A stretch of DNA of 64,000 nt from Gammaproteobacteria bacterium UBA5109. Its GTDB lineage: Bacteria > Pseudomonadota > Gammaproteobacteria > Pseudomonadales > Pseudohongiellaceae. The stretch lies in NCBI GenBank assembly GCA_002414385.1, contig DHZH01000002.1:341591-405590 (forward strand), read 5' to 3'. Shown here one piece after another: positions 23,168 to 31,439 of the stretch (within the stretch, counting starts at the first letter, position 1; each line of letters starts with the position of its first letter). The notes below the pieces were generated by a model. The model did not search any database. It saw nothing but the letters and a program-made list of their open reading frames with translations, and had not been told where the DNA came from. A program made the translations under genes and the position numbers.

Positions 23168-24964
23168 ATGCACGATGCTCAGGATATTCTGCGAACGGTT
23201 TTCGGTTACGATAATTTTCGTCCGCCACAGGACGAGATAATTAACACGCTGATCGCCGGCGATGATGCCCTGGTGCTCATGCCTACCGGGGGTGGCAAAT
23301 CCCTGTGTTACCAGATCCCGTCCTTGGTCCGGCCCGGCTGCGGAGTGGTGATTTCTCCCCTGATCGCCCTGATGCAGGATCAGGTGAACGCCATGCGTCT
23401 ACTGGGCGTGAAGGCCAGCTACCTGAATTCAACTTTGAGTGCACAGGATGCTTTGGAAGTGGAAGAGGCCCTGCTGGCAGGCAAGCTGGACCTGCTTTAT
23501 GTCGCCCCGGAACGGCTGGTGCAGGAGCGCACGTTGGCCCTGCTGCAACGTGCTCCCCTGGCCCTGTTCGCCATCGACGAGGCGCATTGCGTATCCCAGT
23601 GGGGACATGATTTTCGCGCCGACTACCTGAAGCTGAGTGTGTTGCAGGAACGGTTCCCTGAGATTCCCCGCGTCGCACTAACCGCCACCGCCGATGTCCG
23701 CACCCGTGCCGACATTGTCTCGCGCCTGGAACTCGATGGCGCACGGCAGTTCATCGCCGGTTTCGATCGCCCCAACATCCGTTATCGCCTGGCTCTGAAG
23801 CACAGCCCCAAACAACAGTTATTGCGCTTTCTGCGGGATGAACATCCGATGGACGCCGGTATTGTCTATTGCCTGTCGCGCCGGAAAACCGAAGACACCG
23901 CCGCCTGGTTACAGCAGGAAGGTTACCAGGCGCTGCCTTATCACGCGGGGCTGGACGCTGGCACCCGCGCGCAACATCAGCGACGTTTCCTGCGCGAAGA
24001 AGGCGTGATTATGGTCGCCACCATCGCTTTCGGCATGGGTATCGATAAACCTGATGTCCGCTTTGTGGTCCATCTGGACATGCCCAAGACAGTGGAATCC
24101 TACTATCAGGAAACCGGGCGTGCCGGTCGTGACGGCGAACCCGCCGATGCCTGGCTACTCTATGGTCTGCAGGACGTCATCAAACTGCGGGGGATGATGG
24201 CCCAGTCACAGGGCAGCGAGGAACACAAGCGCGCCGAACAGCAACGCCTGAATGCCATGCTGGGCCTGTGCGAAATCACCACCTGTCGTCGCCAGGCACT
24301 GCTAAATTACTTCGGTGAAAGCCTGCCGGAACCCTGCGGCAATTGCGACACCTGCCTGGAACCGGTGGATACCTGGGATGCCACTGAAGCGGCACGCATG
24401 GCACTGTCCGCCGTGTATCGAACCGGGCAGCGCTTCGGCGTAAATCACCTGATTGACCTGTTACGCGGTGCGGAAACCGCGAAGATATTCCAGTTCAGCC
24501 ACCAGACCCTGCCCACCTATGGAATTGGCCAGGCGCTGGATGCCGGTCAATGGCGTTCGGTATTCCGCCAACTGGTGGCCAGAGCTTATCTCAGTGTCGA
24601 TCTGGAGCGTTACGGCGCCCTGCGCCTGGAACAAAAATGCCGCCCGCTGCTGCGCGGTGAAGAAATAATTGCCTTGCGGCGCGACCAGAAAGTGAAAAGC
24701 AAAACCGCCAAAAAAACGCGTGCCAACGAAGCGCTGTCAGCAGATATCGACCCCGTCCTGTGGGAAGCCCTGCGCGACAAACGTCGTCAACTGGCCGAGA
24801 CCCAGGGCGTACCACCTTATGTCATTTTCCACGACAAAACCTTACGCGAGATGTGCCTGCACCGACCGCGCACGCAAGTCGAATTCAGCCGCCTGCCCGG
24901 CGTGGGAGAGAGCAAGCTGGAAAAATATGCTGAAGCATTTCTTACGGTTATCGGTAGTATATAA
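23168..24964 (+). CDS. recQ: ATP-dependent DNA helicase RecQ
   Basis: 3'-5' helicase of the RecF pathway. Order: helicase core with LMPTGGGKSLCYQ (Walker A), AIDEAHCVSQWGHDFR (DEAH) and the Q-rich motif VI YYQETGRAGRDGEPADAW; zinc site formed by C and C in CEITTCRRQ and C-x2-C in CGNCDTC; winged helix; C-terminal HRDC domain (YVIFHDKTLREMCLHRPR). Although the frame extends to 23102, homologues begin MHDAQDILRTVFGY-like, so ATG 23168 gives 598 residues. The gene is visibly more G+C-rich than its neighbours and rich in GCC, CTG and CGC codons, and a degenerate repeat follows its stop. It may be of foreign origin. Confidence 0.95.
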   Translation: MHDAQDILRTVFGYDNFRPPQDEIINTLIAGDDALVLMPTGGGKSLCYQIPSLVRPGCGVVISPLIALMQDQVNAMRLLGVKASYLNSTLSAQDALEVEEALLAGKLDLLYVAPERLVQERTLALLQRAPLALFAIDEAHCVSQWGHDFRADYLKLSVLQERFPEIPRVALTATADVRTRADIVSRLELDGARQFIAGFDRPNIRYRLALKHSPKQQLLRFLRDEHPMDAGIVYCLSRRKTEDTAAWLQQEGYQALPYHAGLDAGTRAQHQRRFLREEGVIMVATIAFGMGIDKPDVRFVVHLDMPKTVESYYQETGRAGRDGEPADAWLLYGLQDVIKLRGMMAQSQGSEEHKRAEQQRLNAMLGLCEITTCRRQALLNYFGESLPEPCGNCDTCLEPVDTWDATEAARMALSAVYRTGQRFGVNHLIDLLRGAETAKIFQFSHQTLPTYGIGQALDAGQWRSVFRQLVARAYLSVDLERYGALRLEQKCRPLLRGEEIIALRRDQKVKSKTAKKTRANEALSADIDPVLWEALRDKRRQLAETQGVPPYVIFHDKTLREMCLHRPRTQVEFSRLPGVGESKLEKYAEAFLTVIGSI

Positions 24965-24987
24965 AGGGGTCAGAGTAATTTGATCTA
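24964..24987 (+). repeat. Degenerate GGGGTCAGAGT-type repeat remnant after recQ
   Basis: AAGGGGTCAGAGTAATTTGA directly follows the recQ stop. This looks like one arm and part of the loop of the hairpin repeats that accompany RAYT transposases in related bacteria; the second arm is not intact. A single remnant cannot be proven from this window. Confidence 0.35.
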
Positions 24988-24995
24988 GAGGGTGA

Positions 24996-25071
24996 TGGTG
25001 CCCAGGGGCGGAATCGAACCACCGACACGAGGATTTTCAATCCTCTGCTCTACCGACTGAGCTACCTGGGC
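24996..25071 (-). tRNA. tRNA-Phe (GAA), with encoded CCA
   Basis: The minus strand reads GCCCAGGTAGCTCAGTCGGT at the 5' end, with acceptor GCCCAGG paired to CCTGGGC near the 3' end, D-loop AGTCGGTAGA, anticodon arm AGGATTGAAAATCCT with anticodon GAA, T-loop GGTTCGATTCC and a terminal A plus CCA. All 76 positions fold as a standard cloverleaf. It lies 183 bp behind yggX, on the same strand. Confidence 0.97.
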
Positions 25072-25111
25072 GTCAAAATTTGATTTCAGCAATAAGTATT
25101 TCTACCAGCCT

Positions 25112-25226
25112 GCTGAGGGGTCGAGCTTCGCTCGTGACGCAATAAATCGTTTGCGATGCTCAAAATGGGCATGTTTCATACCAATGAGCACCTTACGCAA
25201 GCCGCGTATTAAACCCGCTGAGGGGT
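25112..25226. repeat. Short direct repeats upstream of tRNA-Phe
   Basis: GCTGAGGGGT occurs at 25112-25121 and again at 25217-25226. Between the copies are small inverted pairs (CGAGC-TTC-GCTCG around 25122-25134, and ATCG-TTTG-CGAT). The space holds no credible gene. It may be an old intergenic repeat or attachment-like remnant next to the tRNA; no integrase is present. Confidence 0.3.
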
Positions 25227-25254
25227 GCTTTAGTCAAGATTGGATTAGCACAAC

Positions 25255-25527
25255 TCAATTGTCATCCGGAACATAGCCATCGGCTTCGTCGTGATCTTCG
25301 TTGGCAAAGAATTTGTCCATTTCTTCAGTCAGGTATTTCCTGTCATCCGGATTGATCATGCTCAGGCCTTTTTCATTGATCAGACGGGTCTGCAGAGCCT
25401 GCCATTCTTCCCAGGCCTGCTTGGAAATATTTTCAAATATGTCCTGCCCTTTGGCACCGGGATAGGGGGGTGTCAGCATGCCTTCCATTTCTTGTTGGTA
25501 TTTTCGACAAAATACGGTCCTGCTCAT
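25255..25527 (-). CDS. yggX: Probable Fe(II)-trafficking protein YggX
   Basis: Small cytosolic protein linked to iron handling and protection of Fe-S clusters from oxidants. The 90 residues begin MSRTVFCRKYQQEMEGM and contain TPPYPGAKGQDIFENIS, AWEEWQALQTRLINEKGL and YLTEEMDKFF, all typical. C7 in VFCRKY is the conserved cysteine. The start overlaps the mutY stop by four bases, the common mutY-yggX arrangement, so the Fe-S enzyme and its protector are co-translated. Confidence 0.97.
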   Translation of the reverse strand: MSRTVFCRKYQQEMEGMLTPPYPGAKGQDIFENISKQAWEEWQALQTRLINEKGLSMINPDDRKYLTEEMDKFFANEDHDEADGYVPDDN

Positions 25528-26600
25528 AATTGTTCTTCCACTTGCGCTAATAAAGTCTTGATGGGGGCTGCCAGACCCAGTTGTTGCGGCTTCTGCAAAT
25601 CATACCAGTGCCAGTCGGGCTTCTCCATGATGGAGGAGGGTTCCTGCCTGAGCTTTTTCACTAGCGGCCTGATATTAAGCTGAAAGTGGCTGAATGTATG
25701 AAGAATTTCACCCATAGCCAGGGTATTGCCTGCGGCTTTAAAGCCGTATTGATCCAGATAGTCCTGTACCTGTATTTCTTCCTGCAATTCCGGGAAACTC
25801 CAGAGACCGCCCCAGATGCCTTGCGGAGGGCGTTTTTCCAGTAATACCCGGCTCTTGTCCGGAGACAGCAATATCAGCATGCGGGTGCTTTTCAGGGGCA
25901 GGCTTTTTCTGGGTTTGCGTTGTGGAAACTGATCGCAGCGACTGCTCAGGAAGGCTTCGCAGGAATCCTGCAGGGGGCATTCAGAGCAGCGAGGAGAGGA
26001 ACGGGTACAGACAGTGGCGCCTAGGTCCATCATGGCCTGCGTGTAGGAACGAAAATCTTTCTCCGGTGTATATTGCTCCGCAATTTGCCAGAGCTGTTTT
26101 TGCGTCTGACTCTGGTCAGGCCAGCCCTCGATGCAGTGATAGCGGCACAATACCCGCTTTACATTGCCATCCAGAATGACAGCACGTTTGTTGAATGCCA
26201 GTGCAACGATGGCACCGGCAGTTGAACGCCCGATACCGGGCAGCTCACCCAAGGCTTCCACAGAATCAGGAAACTGGCCCTGGTATTGTTCATCGATGAT
26301 TTTTGCTGTTTTGTGCAGGTTCCTGGCCCGGGCGTAATAGCCCAGTCCGGTCCAGTAATGCAGAACTTCATCCTGTGACGCTTGGGCCAGGACGCTGACA
26401 TCAGTGAAACGTCGGATAAAGCGTTCATAATAGGGGATAACCGTAGCGACCTGGGTTTGCTGCAACATGATTTCAGACACCCACACACGATAGGGGCTCG
26501 GGTCTTGCTGCCAGGGAAGATGTTTGCGGCCGTTTTGATTGAACCAGTCCAGCACTGCCGTACTGAAGTGCTGTTGTTTGTCTGCTTGATTGAGTGGCAT
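25524..26600 (-). CDS. mutY: A/G-specific adenine glycosylase MutY
   Basis: Removes adenine mispaired with 8-oxoguanine. The 358 residues have the HhH-GPD core (SEIMLQQTQVATVIPYYERF, ELPGIGRSTAGAIVALAF with catalytic Asp in VILDGNVKRVL), the 4Fe-4S ligands spaced C-x6-C-x2-C-x5-C in CTRSSPRCSECPLQDSC, and a C-terminal NUDT/8-oxoG-recognition domain (VLLEKRPPQGIWGGLWSFPE). The ATG at 26600 is preferred; TTG at 26609 is an alternative and no Shine-Dalgarno sequence decides. Upstream lies the divergent hisB promoter region. Confidence 0.96.
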   Translation of the reverse strand: MPLNQADKQQHFSTAVLDWFNQNGRKHLPWQQDPSPYRVWVSEIMLQQTQVATVIPYYERFIRRFTDVSVLAQASQDEVLHYWTGLGYYARARNLHKTAKIIDEQYQGQFPDSVEALGELPGIGRSTAGAIVALAFNKRAVILDGNVKRVLCRYHCIEGWPDQSQTQKQLWQIAEQYTPEKDFRSYTQAMMDLGATVCTRSSPRCSECPLQDSCEAFLSSRCDQFPQRKPRKSLPLKSTRMLILLSPDKSRVLLEKRPPQGIWGGLWSFPELQEEIQVQDYLDQYGFKAAGNTLAMGEILHTFSHFQLNIRPLVKKLRQEPSSIMEKPDWHWYDLQKPQQLGLAAPIKTLLAQVEEQL

Positions 26601-26644
26601 GGAGAGCAAGTGTAAATTTCACCTTGAAAGGGGACCAGCTTTTT

Positions 26645-26674
26645 TTCACATTAAAGCGGCATTGGCAGTATAAT
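26645..26674 (+). promoter_or_regulatory. Sigma-70 promoter of hisB
   Basis: TTCACA at 26645-26650 (five of six to consensus) and a perfect TATAAT at 26669-26674 are separated by 18 bases. The predicted start near 26681 leaves a leader of about 44 bases before the hisB ATG, too short for a his-type attenuator peptide. Confidence 0.7.
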
Positions 26675-26724
26675 CTCTCTTTTTACTTCCTCGTTTTCAG
26701 GCAAATTTCAGGAAAACATGCAGT

Positions 26725-27318
26725 ATGGCTGATTCACGCACGGCGACAATAGAGCGTAACACCAACGAAACCCAGATCACGGTCAGTGTCAATCTGGATG
26801 GCAAGGGCGATTTCAAGGTGGAATCAGGCCTGCCATTCCTTGAGCATATGCTGGAGCAGGTCGCGCGTCACGGTATGATCGATCTGGATATTGCAGCAAA
26901 AGGCGATCTTGAAATCGATGCACATCATACCGTCGAAGATATCGGTATTACCCTGGGGCAGGCTTTCGACAAGGCCCTGGATAAAGCCGGCATTCGTCGT
27001 TACGGGCATGCCTATGTGCCATTGGATGAAGCGCTGTCACGGGTAGTGATCGATTTTTCCGGGCGCCCGGGGCTTGAATACCACGTACCTTTTACCCGCG
27101 GAACTGTCGGTGAGTTTGACGTGGATCTGTTTTATGAATTCTTTCAGGGTTTTGTCAATCATGCCAAGGTGACCCTGCACATTGATAATCTCAAAGGCGG
27201 CAATGCCCATCATCAGATAGAGACGGTATTCAAGGCATTTGGTCGTGCTGTGCGGATGGCTATCGAGGAAGATCCTAGAATGCAGGGGTCAGTGCCTTCG
27301 ACGAAAGGAAGCCTCTGA
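26725..27318 (+). CDS. hisB: Imidazoleglycerol-phosphate dehydratase
   Basis: Dehydrates imidazole glycerol phosphate in histidine synthesis. The 197 residues are the stand-alone form, without the phosphatase half of enteric HisB. Signature stretches are SGLPFLEHMLEQVARHG, AHHTVEDIGITLGQAF and GGNAHHQIETVFKAFGRAVR, with the paired His residues that hold Mn. The protein ends at the customary PSTKGSL. It leads the rightward his genes but is separated from hisH by 184 bp holding an imperfect palindrome. Confidence 0.97.
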   Translation: MADSRTATIERNTNETQITVSVNLDGKGDFKVESGLPFLEHMLEQVARHGMIDLDIAAKGDLEIDAHHTVEDIGITLGQAFDKALDKAGIRRYGHAYVPLDEALSRVVIDFSGRPGLEYHVPFTRGTVGEFDVDLFYEFFQGFVNHAKVTLHIDNLKGGNAHHQIETVFKAFGRAVRMAIEEDPRMQGSVPSTKGSL

Positions 27319-27444
27319 AAAGCTATTGCGCTCGCTAATACTTCGCTCAAAGCAGAATTTTATTCAGTCACTTACTGGTGTGTAAGATCCTTCGTAAAAT
27401 TCTGTTTTTTGCCTCGTCCTGGCTTCGCTTATCACGCTTTTCAG
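27315..27444. repeat. Imperfect palindromic element between hisB and hisH
   Basis: About 130 bp with nested inverted matches: CTGAAAAGC (27315-27323) with GCTTTTCAG (27436-27444), GCAGAATTTTA (27352-27362) with TAAAATTCTG (27395-27404), and a central CTTAC/GTAAG hairpin (27371-27375 and 27382-27386). The left end overlaps the hisB stop codon. Size and build are those of ERIC-like intergenic elements or a MITE. No flanking target duplication is obvious. Confidence 0.6.
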
Positions 27445-27502
27445 GAAACTATAATCGGAAGAAATTGTTGAACATTCCACAGAAATTAAAAATGAAGAAC
27501 CG

Positions 27503-28159
27503 ATGAACAGGGTTGTTGTAATTGATTATGGCATGGGCAATCTCCATTCTGTGGGGAAGGCGCTCGAGCACCTCGATAAAAATATTTCTTTATCAATCAC
27601 CGATAATCCCACCCTGATTCGCGAAGCTGACCGGCTGATTTTTCCGGGGGTCGGTGCCATTCGTGACTGCATGAAAGAAATCCGCCGACATAAAATTGAT
27701 ATCCTGCTGAATGAAGCCAGAACTGAAAAACCCATTCTCGGTATCTGTGTTGGAATGCAGGCGATGATGGAATTTTCCGAAGAAAATAATGGCGTTGACT
27801 GCCTGGGGCTATTTCCAGGAAGTGTCAATGGGTTTAAAACTGGAATGCATGATGAAAACGGAGACACACTCAAAGTGCCGCACATGGGCTGGAATAAAGT
27901 CAGGCAAAGCATGAAGCATCCTATGTGGAACAAAATAGAAGATGAAAGCCGGTTCTATTTCGTCCATAGTTATTTTGTGACACCTGATACAAAAAAGCAG
28001 AACAGTGCGCTTGTTGCTGGTGAAACAGAGTACCCTGATACATTCTGCTCGGCACTGGCGGCTGAAAATATTTTTGCGGTACAGTTTCATCCGGAAAAGA
28101 GTCAGGACTGCGGTTTACAGTTGCTGGATAATTTTCTGAGCTGGGATGGCAAGTCATGA
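27503..28159 (+). CDS. hisH: Imidazole glycerol phosphate synthase, glutaminase subunit
   Basis: Class I glutamine amidotransferase that passes ammonia to HisF. The 218 residues begin with VVVIDYGMGNLHSVGKALEH; the nucleophile is C81 or so in LGICVGMQAMMEFSEE, with the His-Glu pair in AVQFHPEKSQD. Length and motifs fit the main HisH rather than an LPS paralogue. It overlaps hisF by four bases. hisA, which usually lies between them, is not here. Confidence 0.96.
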   Translation: MNRVVVIDYGMGNLHSVGKALEHLDKNISLSITDNPTLIREADRLIFPGVGAIRDCMKEIRRHKIDILLNEARTEKPILGICVGMQAMMEFSEENNGVDCLGLFPGSVNGFKTGMHDENGDTLKVPHMGWNKVRQSMKHPMWNKIEDESRFYFVHSYFVTPDTKKQNSALVAGETEYPDTFCSALAAENIFAVQFHPEKSQDCGLQLLDNFLSWDGKS

Positions 28160-28926
28160 GCCTGGCCAAACGTATCATCCCCTGCCTGGATTGTGAAAAC
28201 GGTCGTGTTGTAAAAGGCGTCAAGTTTCTTGATATTCGTGATGCGGGTGATCCGGTGGAAGTATCCAAACGTTACTGCGAGCAGGGGGCGGATGAAATTA
28301 CTTTTCTCGACATCACTGCCAGTCATGAAGACCGTGACACCACGGTGCATACAGTTGAGCAGATTGCCAGCCAGGTTTTCATTCCCTTGACTGTTGGCGG
28401 CGGGATACGCACACTGGAAGATATCCGTCTGATGTTAAATGCCGGGGCAGATAAAGTCGCGATCAATACCAGCGCAGTGATTAATCCCGATTTTGTCAAA
28501 GAAGCCGCTGAGCGTTTTGGTTCGCAATGTATAGTGGTGGCAATTGATGCCAAGCAGGTTTCCGAACCTGACACTGACCCGCGCTGGGAGATATTTACCC
28601 ATGGCGGGCGTAAAGCAACCGGTCTGGAAGCCATTGCCTGGGCGAAACGCATGGTGGAATATGGTGCCGGAGAAATTTTGTTAACCAGCATGGATCGTGA
28701 CGGCACCAAGCAGGGTTTCGACCTGGCCCTGAACCGGGCTATCAGTGAAGCAATATCGGTGCCGGTAATAGCGTCCGGCGGAGTTGGTAATTTACAGCAT
28801 CTGGTGGATGGAATTACCGAGGGCAAAGTCGATGCTGTACTGGCAGCCAGCATTTTTCACTTTGGCGAATTCAGTATTCCGCAAGCCAAGGAATACATGA
28901 AACAACACGGAATTTGTGTGCGTTAA
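28156..28926 (+). CDS. hisF: Imidazole glycerol phosphate synthase, cyclase subunit
   Basis: TIM-barrel cyclase that, with HisH, turns PRFAR plus ammonia into imidazole glycerol phosphate and AICAR. The 256 residues have both catalytic aspartates: D12 in IPCLDCENGRVVKGVKF and that in VVAIDAKQV. Phosphate-binding stretches LTVGGGIRTLEDI and IASGGVGNLQHL are intact. Its end is only eight bases from the stop of the convergent ctpA gene. Confidence 0.97.
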   Translation: MSLAKRIIPCLDCENGRVVKGVKFLDIRDAGDPVEVSKRYCEQGADEITFLDITASHEDRDTTVHTVEQIASQVFIPLTVGGGIRTLEDIRLMLNAGADKVAINTSAVINPDFVKEAAERFGSQCIVVAIDAKQVSEPDTDPRWEIFTHGGRKATGLEAIAWAKRMVEYGAGEILLTSMDRDGTKQGFDLALNRAISEAISVPVIASGGVGNLQHLVDGITEGKVDAVLAASIFHFGEFSIPQAKEYMKQHGICVR

Positions 28927-28934
28927 GTTCGTTG

Positions 28935-30269
28935 CTATAACCTTCGGGTTTGCATCAGGGCAATGCCTTTCAGAATGTTCAGCGCTTCGTTTAACTGGTA
29001 ATCCCTGACTATGACATCTTCGCGGGTAAGGTCGATGGCATCAGGAATCAGCTCCGGGTCGTCATTATTTTCCAGATGTCCGGCGAGATCCTGCTCGCGG
29101 TAGATTGCCAGATTATCCGGCACGCTGGTAACGCGACCCTGTCGCACAATAATATTGGGCGTTATCCCCCGGGCCTGGATCGACCGCCCGTTTGGCGTGT
29201 AATACAGCGCTGTTGTCAGTTTGATGGCGCGGTCATTGGTTAAAGGCAGAACTGTCTGAACCGAACCCTTGCCAAAACTTTGCGTACCCATTATTACTGC
29301 ACGGCCATGATCCTGCAGCGCGCCAGCGACAACTTCAGAAGCAGAAGCCGAGCCCTGATTGATAAGCACGATCATGGGCACCCCCTGACTGGGGTCGGCA
29401 GATGTTGCTTCATAGCGGGTGAAGGCACTGTCTTCCCGACCCTCTGTGTAAACAATCAGACCTTCGGTAATAAATGCATCGACCACATCAACAGCAGCTT
29501 GCAGAACGCCTCCAGGGTTGTTGCGCAGGTCGAGGATGATACCTTTCAGGTCCGTGCTGGACAGGTGTAAATTTTCCAGTGCGGTAACCACTTCATCACC
29601 GGTACCGGTGACAAACTGGGAAATCCGCACATAGCCGAAGCCGGGCTCAACAAATCGTGAACGCACACTACGTGAACGGATCACATCACGGGTAACAGTT
29701 ATTTCAAATGCTTCATCGACACCCTCGCGAAGCACGGTAAGGACCACATCAGTTCCTGGTTCACCGCGCATTAATTCTGTGGTTTCTTCGATGGTGATGT
29801 CCGTGGTCGGTGTGTCATCAATCTTGATCACAATATCGCCGGCCTGAATGCCAGCGACATCTGCAGGTGAACCATCTACCGGACTGATGATGGTGATAAA
29901 GCCGTTACTGATCCCGACTTCGACACCCAGCCCGCCGAATTCACCGGTGGTGTTTTCCTGCAGTAAATCAAAGGCTTCATTGGCCAGATAACTGGAGTGT
30001 GGATCAATTCCAGCCAGCATCCCCCGAACGGCATTTTCCAGCAGGGTTTGGTCGTCGATTGGTTCAACGTAGGCGCTGCGAATACGGTTCAGTACTTCGG
30101 CGAAAATTCTGACTTCATTCAGTGGCAGAGGTAAATTTTCTACATTGGATTCAGCATCACCGTCTGCATCGCCATTCGCAGCAGTCTGGGCGTAGAGTGT
30201 CTGGGCAGACAGCATTGGCAGAATTGAAAGCAAGAGGATCAGGGTCTTTTGTAATAATGTCGTTTTCAT
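28935..30269 (-). CDS. Carboxyl-terminal processing protease (S41 family, CtpA-like)
   Basis: Periplasmic serine protease of 444 residues. It has a signal peptide (LLQKTLILLLSILPMLSAQT), a PDZ domain with GEFGGLGVEVGI and GIQAGDIVIKIDDTP, and the Ser-Lys catalytic region: NQGSASASEVVAGAL, then GTQSFGKGSVQTVLPL. The family trims C-terminal ends of envelope proteins and often controls peptidoglycan hydrolases. ATG 30269 is preferred over the GTG at 30281, because a signal peptide starting MKTTLLQK is more usual. It follows envC by a few bases, so the pair probably acts together on cell-wall turnover. Confidence 0.93.
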   Translation of the reverse strand: MKTTLLQKTLILLLSILPMLSAQTLYAQTAANGDADGDAESNVENLPLPLNEVRIFAEVLNRIRSAYVEPIDDQTLLENAVRGMLAGIDPHSSYLANEAFDLLQENTTGEFGGLGVEVGISNGFITIISPVDGSPADVAGIQAGDIVIKIDDTPTTDITIEETTELMRGEPGTDVVLTVLREGVDEAFEITVTRDVIRSRSVRSRFVEPGFGYVRISQFVTGTGDEVVTALENLHLSSTDLKGIILDLRNNPGGVLQAAVDVVDAFITEGLIVYTEGREDSAFTRYEATSADPSQGVPMIVLINQGSASASEVVAGALQDHGRAVIMGTQSFGKGSVQTVLPLTNDRAIKLTTALYYTPNGRSIQARGITPNIIVRQGRVTSVPDNLAIYREQDLAGHLENNDDPELIPDAIDLTREDVIVRDYQLNEALNILKGIALMQTRRL

Positions 30270-30284
30270 CGTTGTGTACACAAG

Positions 30285-31439
30285 TTAGCGCTCAACAAGC
30301 CAGGAATCGGGATTCTGGGCATCACCGTTATAGCGGATTTCGAAATAAACCCCAAAGTCTGAGCGGCCTCCCGTGTTGCCGACTGCGGCAATGGTTTCTC
30401 CCGCAAGAACCCAGTCCCCGACCTCTTTATAAAGCGACTGATTATGGGCGTATAAAGTCATATAACCACCACCATGGTCAATTATCAAGAGCAGCCCGGA
30501 GCTGGAAAACCAGTCCGCATAGACCACTCTGCCATGATGCACAGCACGCACATCAGTGCCAGGATCGGCGCCGATGATGACACCTTCCCAGGTCAGGTCG
30601 CCGACAGCATAGGGGGTGCCGAAACGATTCAGCAAGTTGCCATTCAGTGGCCAGGGTAATGCGCCGCGCAGGTCAGCAAAAGCCTCGGCCTGATTACCCA
30701 GCGGAATATCCAGAATTGCCCGCGCCAGCTCTTCAATCAGCACCGCCATTTCTTCATATTGCACTTCCAGACGCGAGAGCTCATTGTTGCTGCTGGCCAG
30801 GTCTGATTCCAGTTCGGCAATCAGCTGCTGTCGCTCCAGCTGTTCATCTTCCAGTAAATTGCGTTGGCTTTGCAAAGTTTGCTGCTGAGCGCGCAAGGAA
30901 GCCGCAGTTTCCTGGATTTCCACGCTGTTAGCTGCAATTTCAAGCAATATGTCTTCAAATTCGGCGATTTTATCATTTCGAGCCTGGCTGAAATAACGAT
31001 AGTAACGCAGGATACGGGCGCTTTGGGCTATATTTTCCTGATTCAGGAGTAGTTTGAGATATTCTTCCTGGCCATTTTGGTAAGCAGCCTGGATATAGTC
31101 TCTGACAAGGACCTGCTGATTCTGGCGCTGGGTATTGAGTTCTTCCTGTTGATCCTCAAGCATGGAAAGTCGGCTCTGGGCCTCACTTATCCGGCTTTCC
31201 AGGCCGGCTATTTGCGTGACCAGGGCAGCGATTTGCCGCTCCCGGGTTTCGATCTCGGCTTCGACGTTATTACGTGTTCTGCGGGTGCTTGCGATTTGCG
31301 ACTGAATCTCGGTAATACTGTCCTGCAATTCATCCAGGTCAGCCTGAGTCGGATTGTCCTGCGCTATGCCAGCTGGGACAATAAGTAAGTAAGCACTCAC
31401 ATAAAAAAATATCAGCAGATTTGCTCGAGGCAGCATCAT
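30285..31439 (-). CDS. envC: EnvC-like murein hydrolase activator
   Basis: Periplasmic activator of amidases at the division septum. The 384 residues comprise a signal peptide, a long coiled coil (about 25-250, heptads rich in Glu, Gln and Leu such as IAALVTQIAGLESRISEAQS), and a C-terminal LytM/M23 domain. The LytM metal ligands are incomplete: the usual H-x3-D is replaced by GTDVRAV, while YMTLYAHNQSLY keeps part of the H-x-H strand, as in EnvC, which is catalytically dead. It overlaps gpmI by four bases and leads into ctpA, the gpmI-envC-ctpA order of pseudomonads. Confidence 0.93.
   Translation of the reverse strand: MMLPRANLLIFFYVSAYLLIVPAGIAQDNPTQADLDELQDSITEIQSQIASTRRTRNNVEAEIETRERQIAALVTQIAGLESRISEAQSRLSMLEDQQEELNTQRQNQQVLVRDYIQAAYQNGQEEYLKLLLNQENIAQSARILRYYRYFSQARNDKIAEFEDILLEIAANSVEIQETAASLRAQQQTLQSQRNLLEDEQLERQQLIAELESDLASSNNELSRLEVQYEEMAVLIEELARAILDIPLGNQAEAFADLRGALPWPLNGNLLNRFGTPYAVGDLTWEGVIIGADPGTDVRAVHHGRVVYADWFSSSGLLLIIDHGGGYMTLYAHNQSLYKEVGDWVLAGETIAAVGNTGGRSDFGVYFEIRYNGDAQNPDSWLVER

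Noticed and set aside
23283..23744. Antisense frame of 153 codons inside recQ
   Set aside because: High G+C in recQ opens spurious frames on the other strand; composition is Arg-, Gly- and Pro-rich and unlike a protein.
28323..28853. Long antisense frame (176 codons) inside hisF
   Set aside because: It lies wholly on the opposite strand of a complete, conserved hisF and shows only shadow composition rich in Ser, Arg and Pro, with no recognisable fold.
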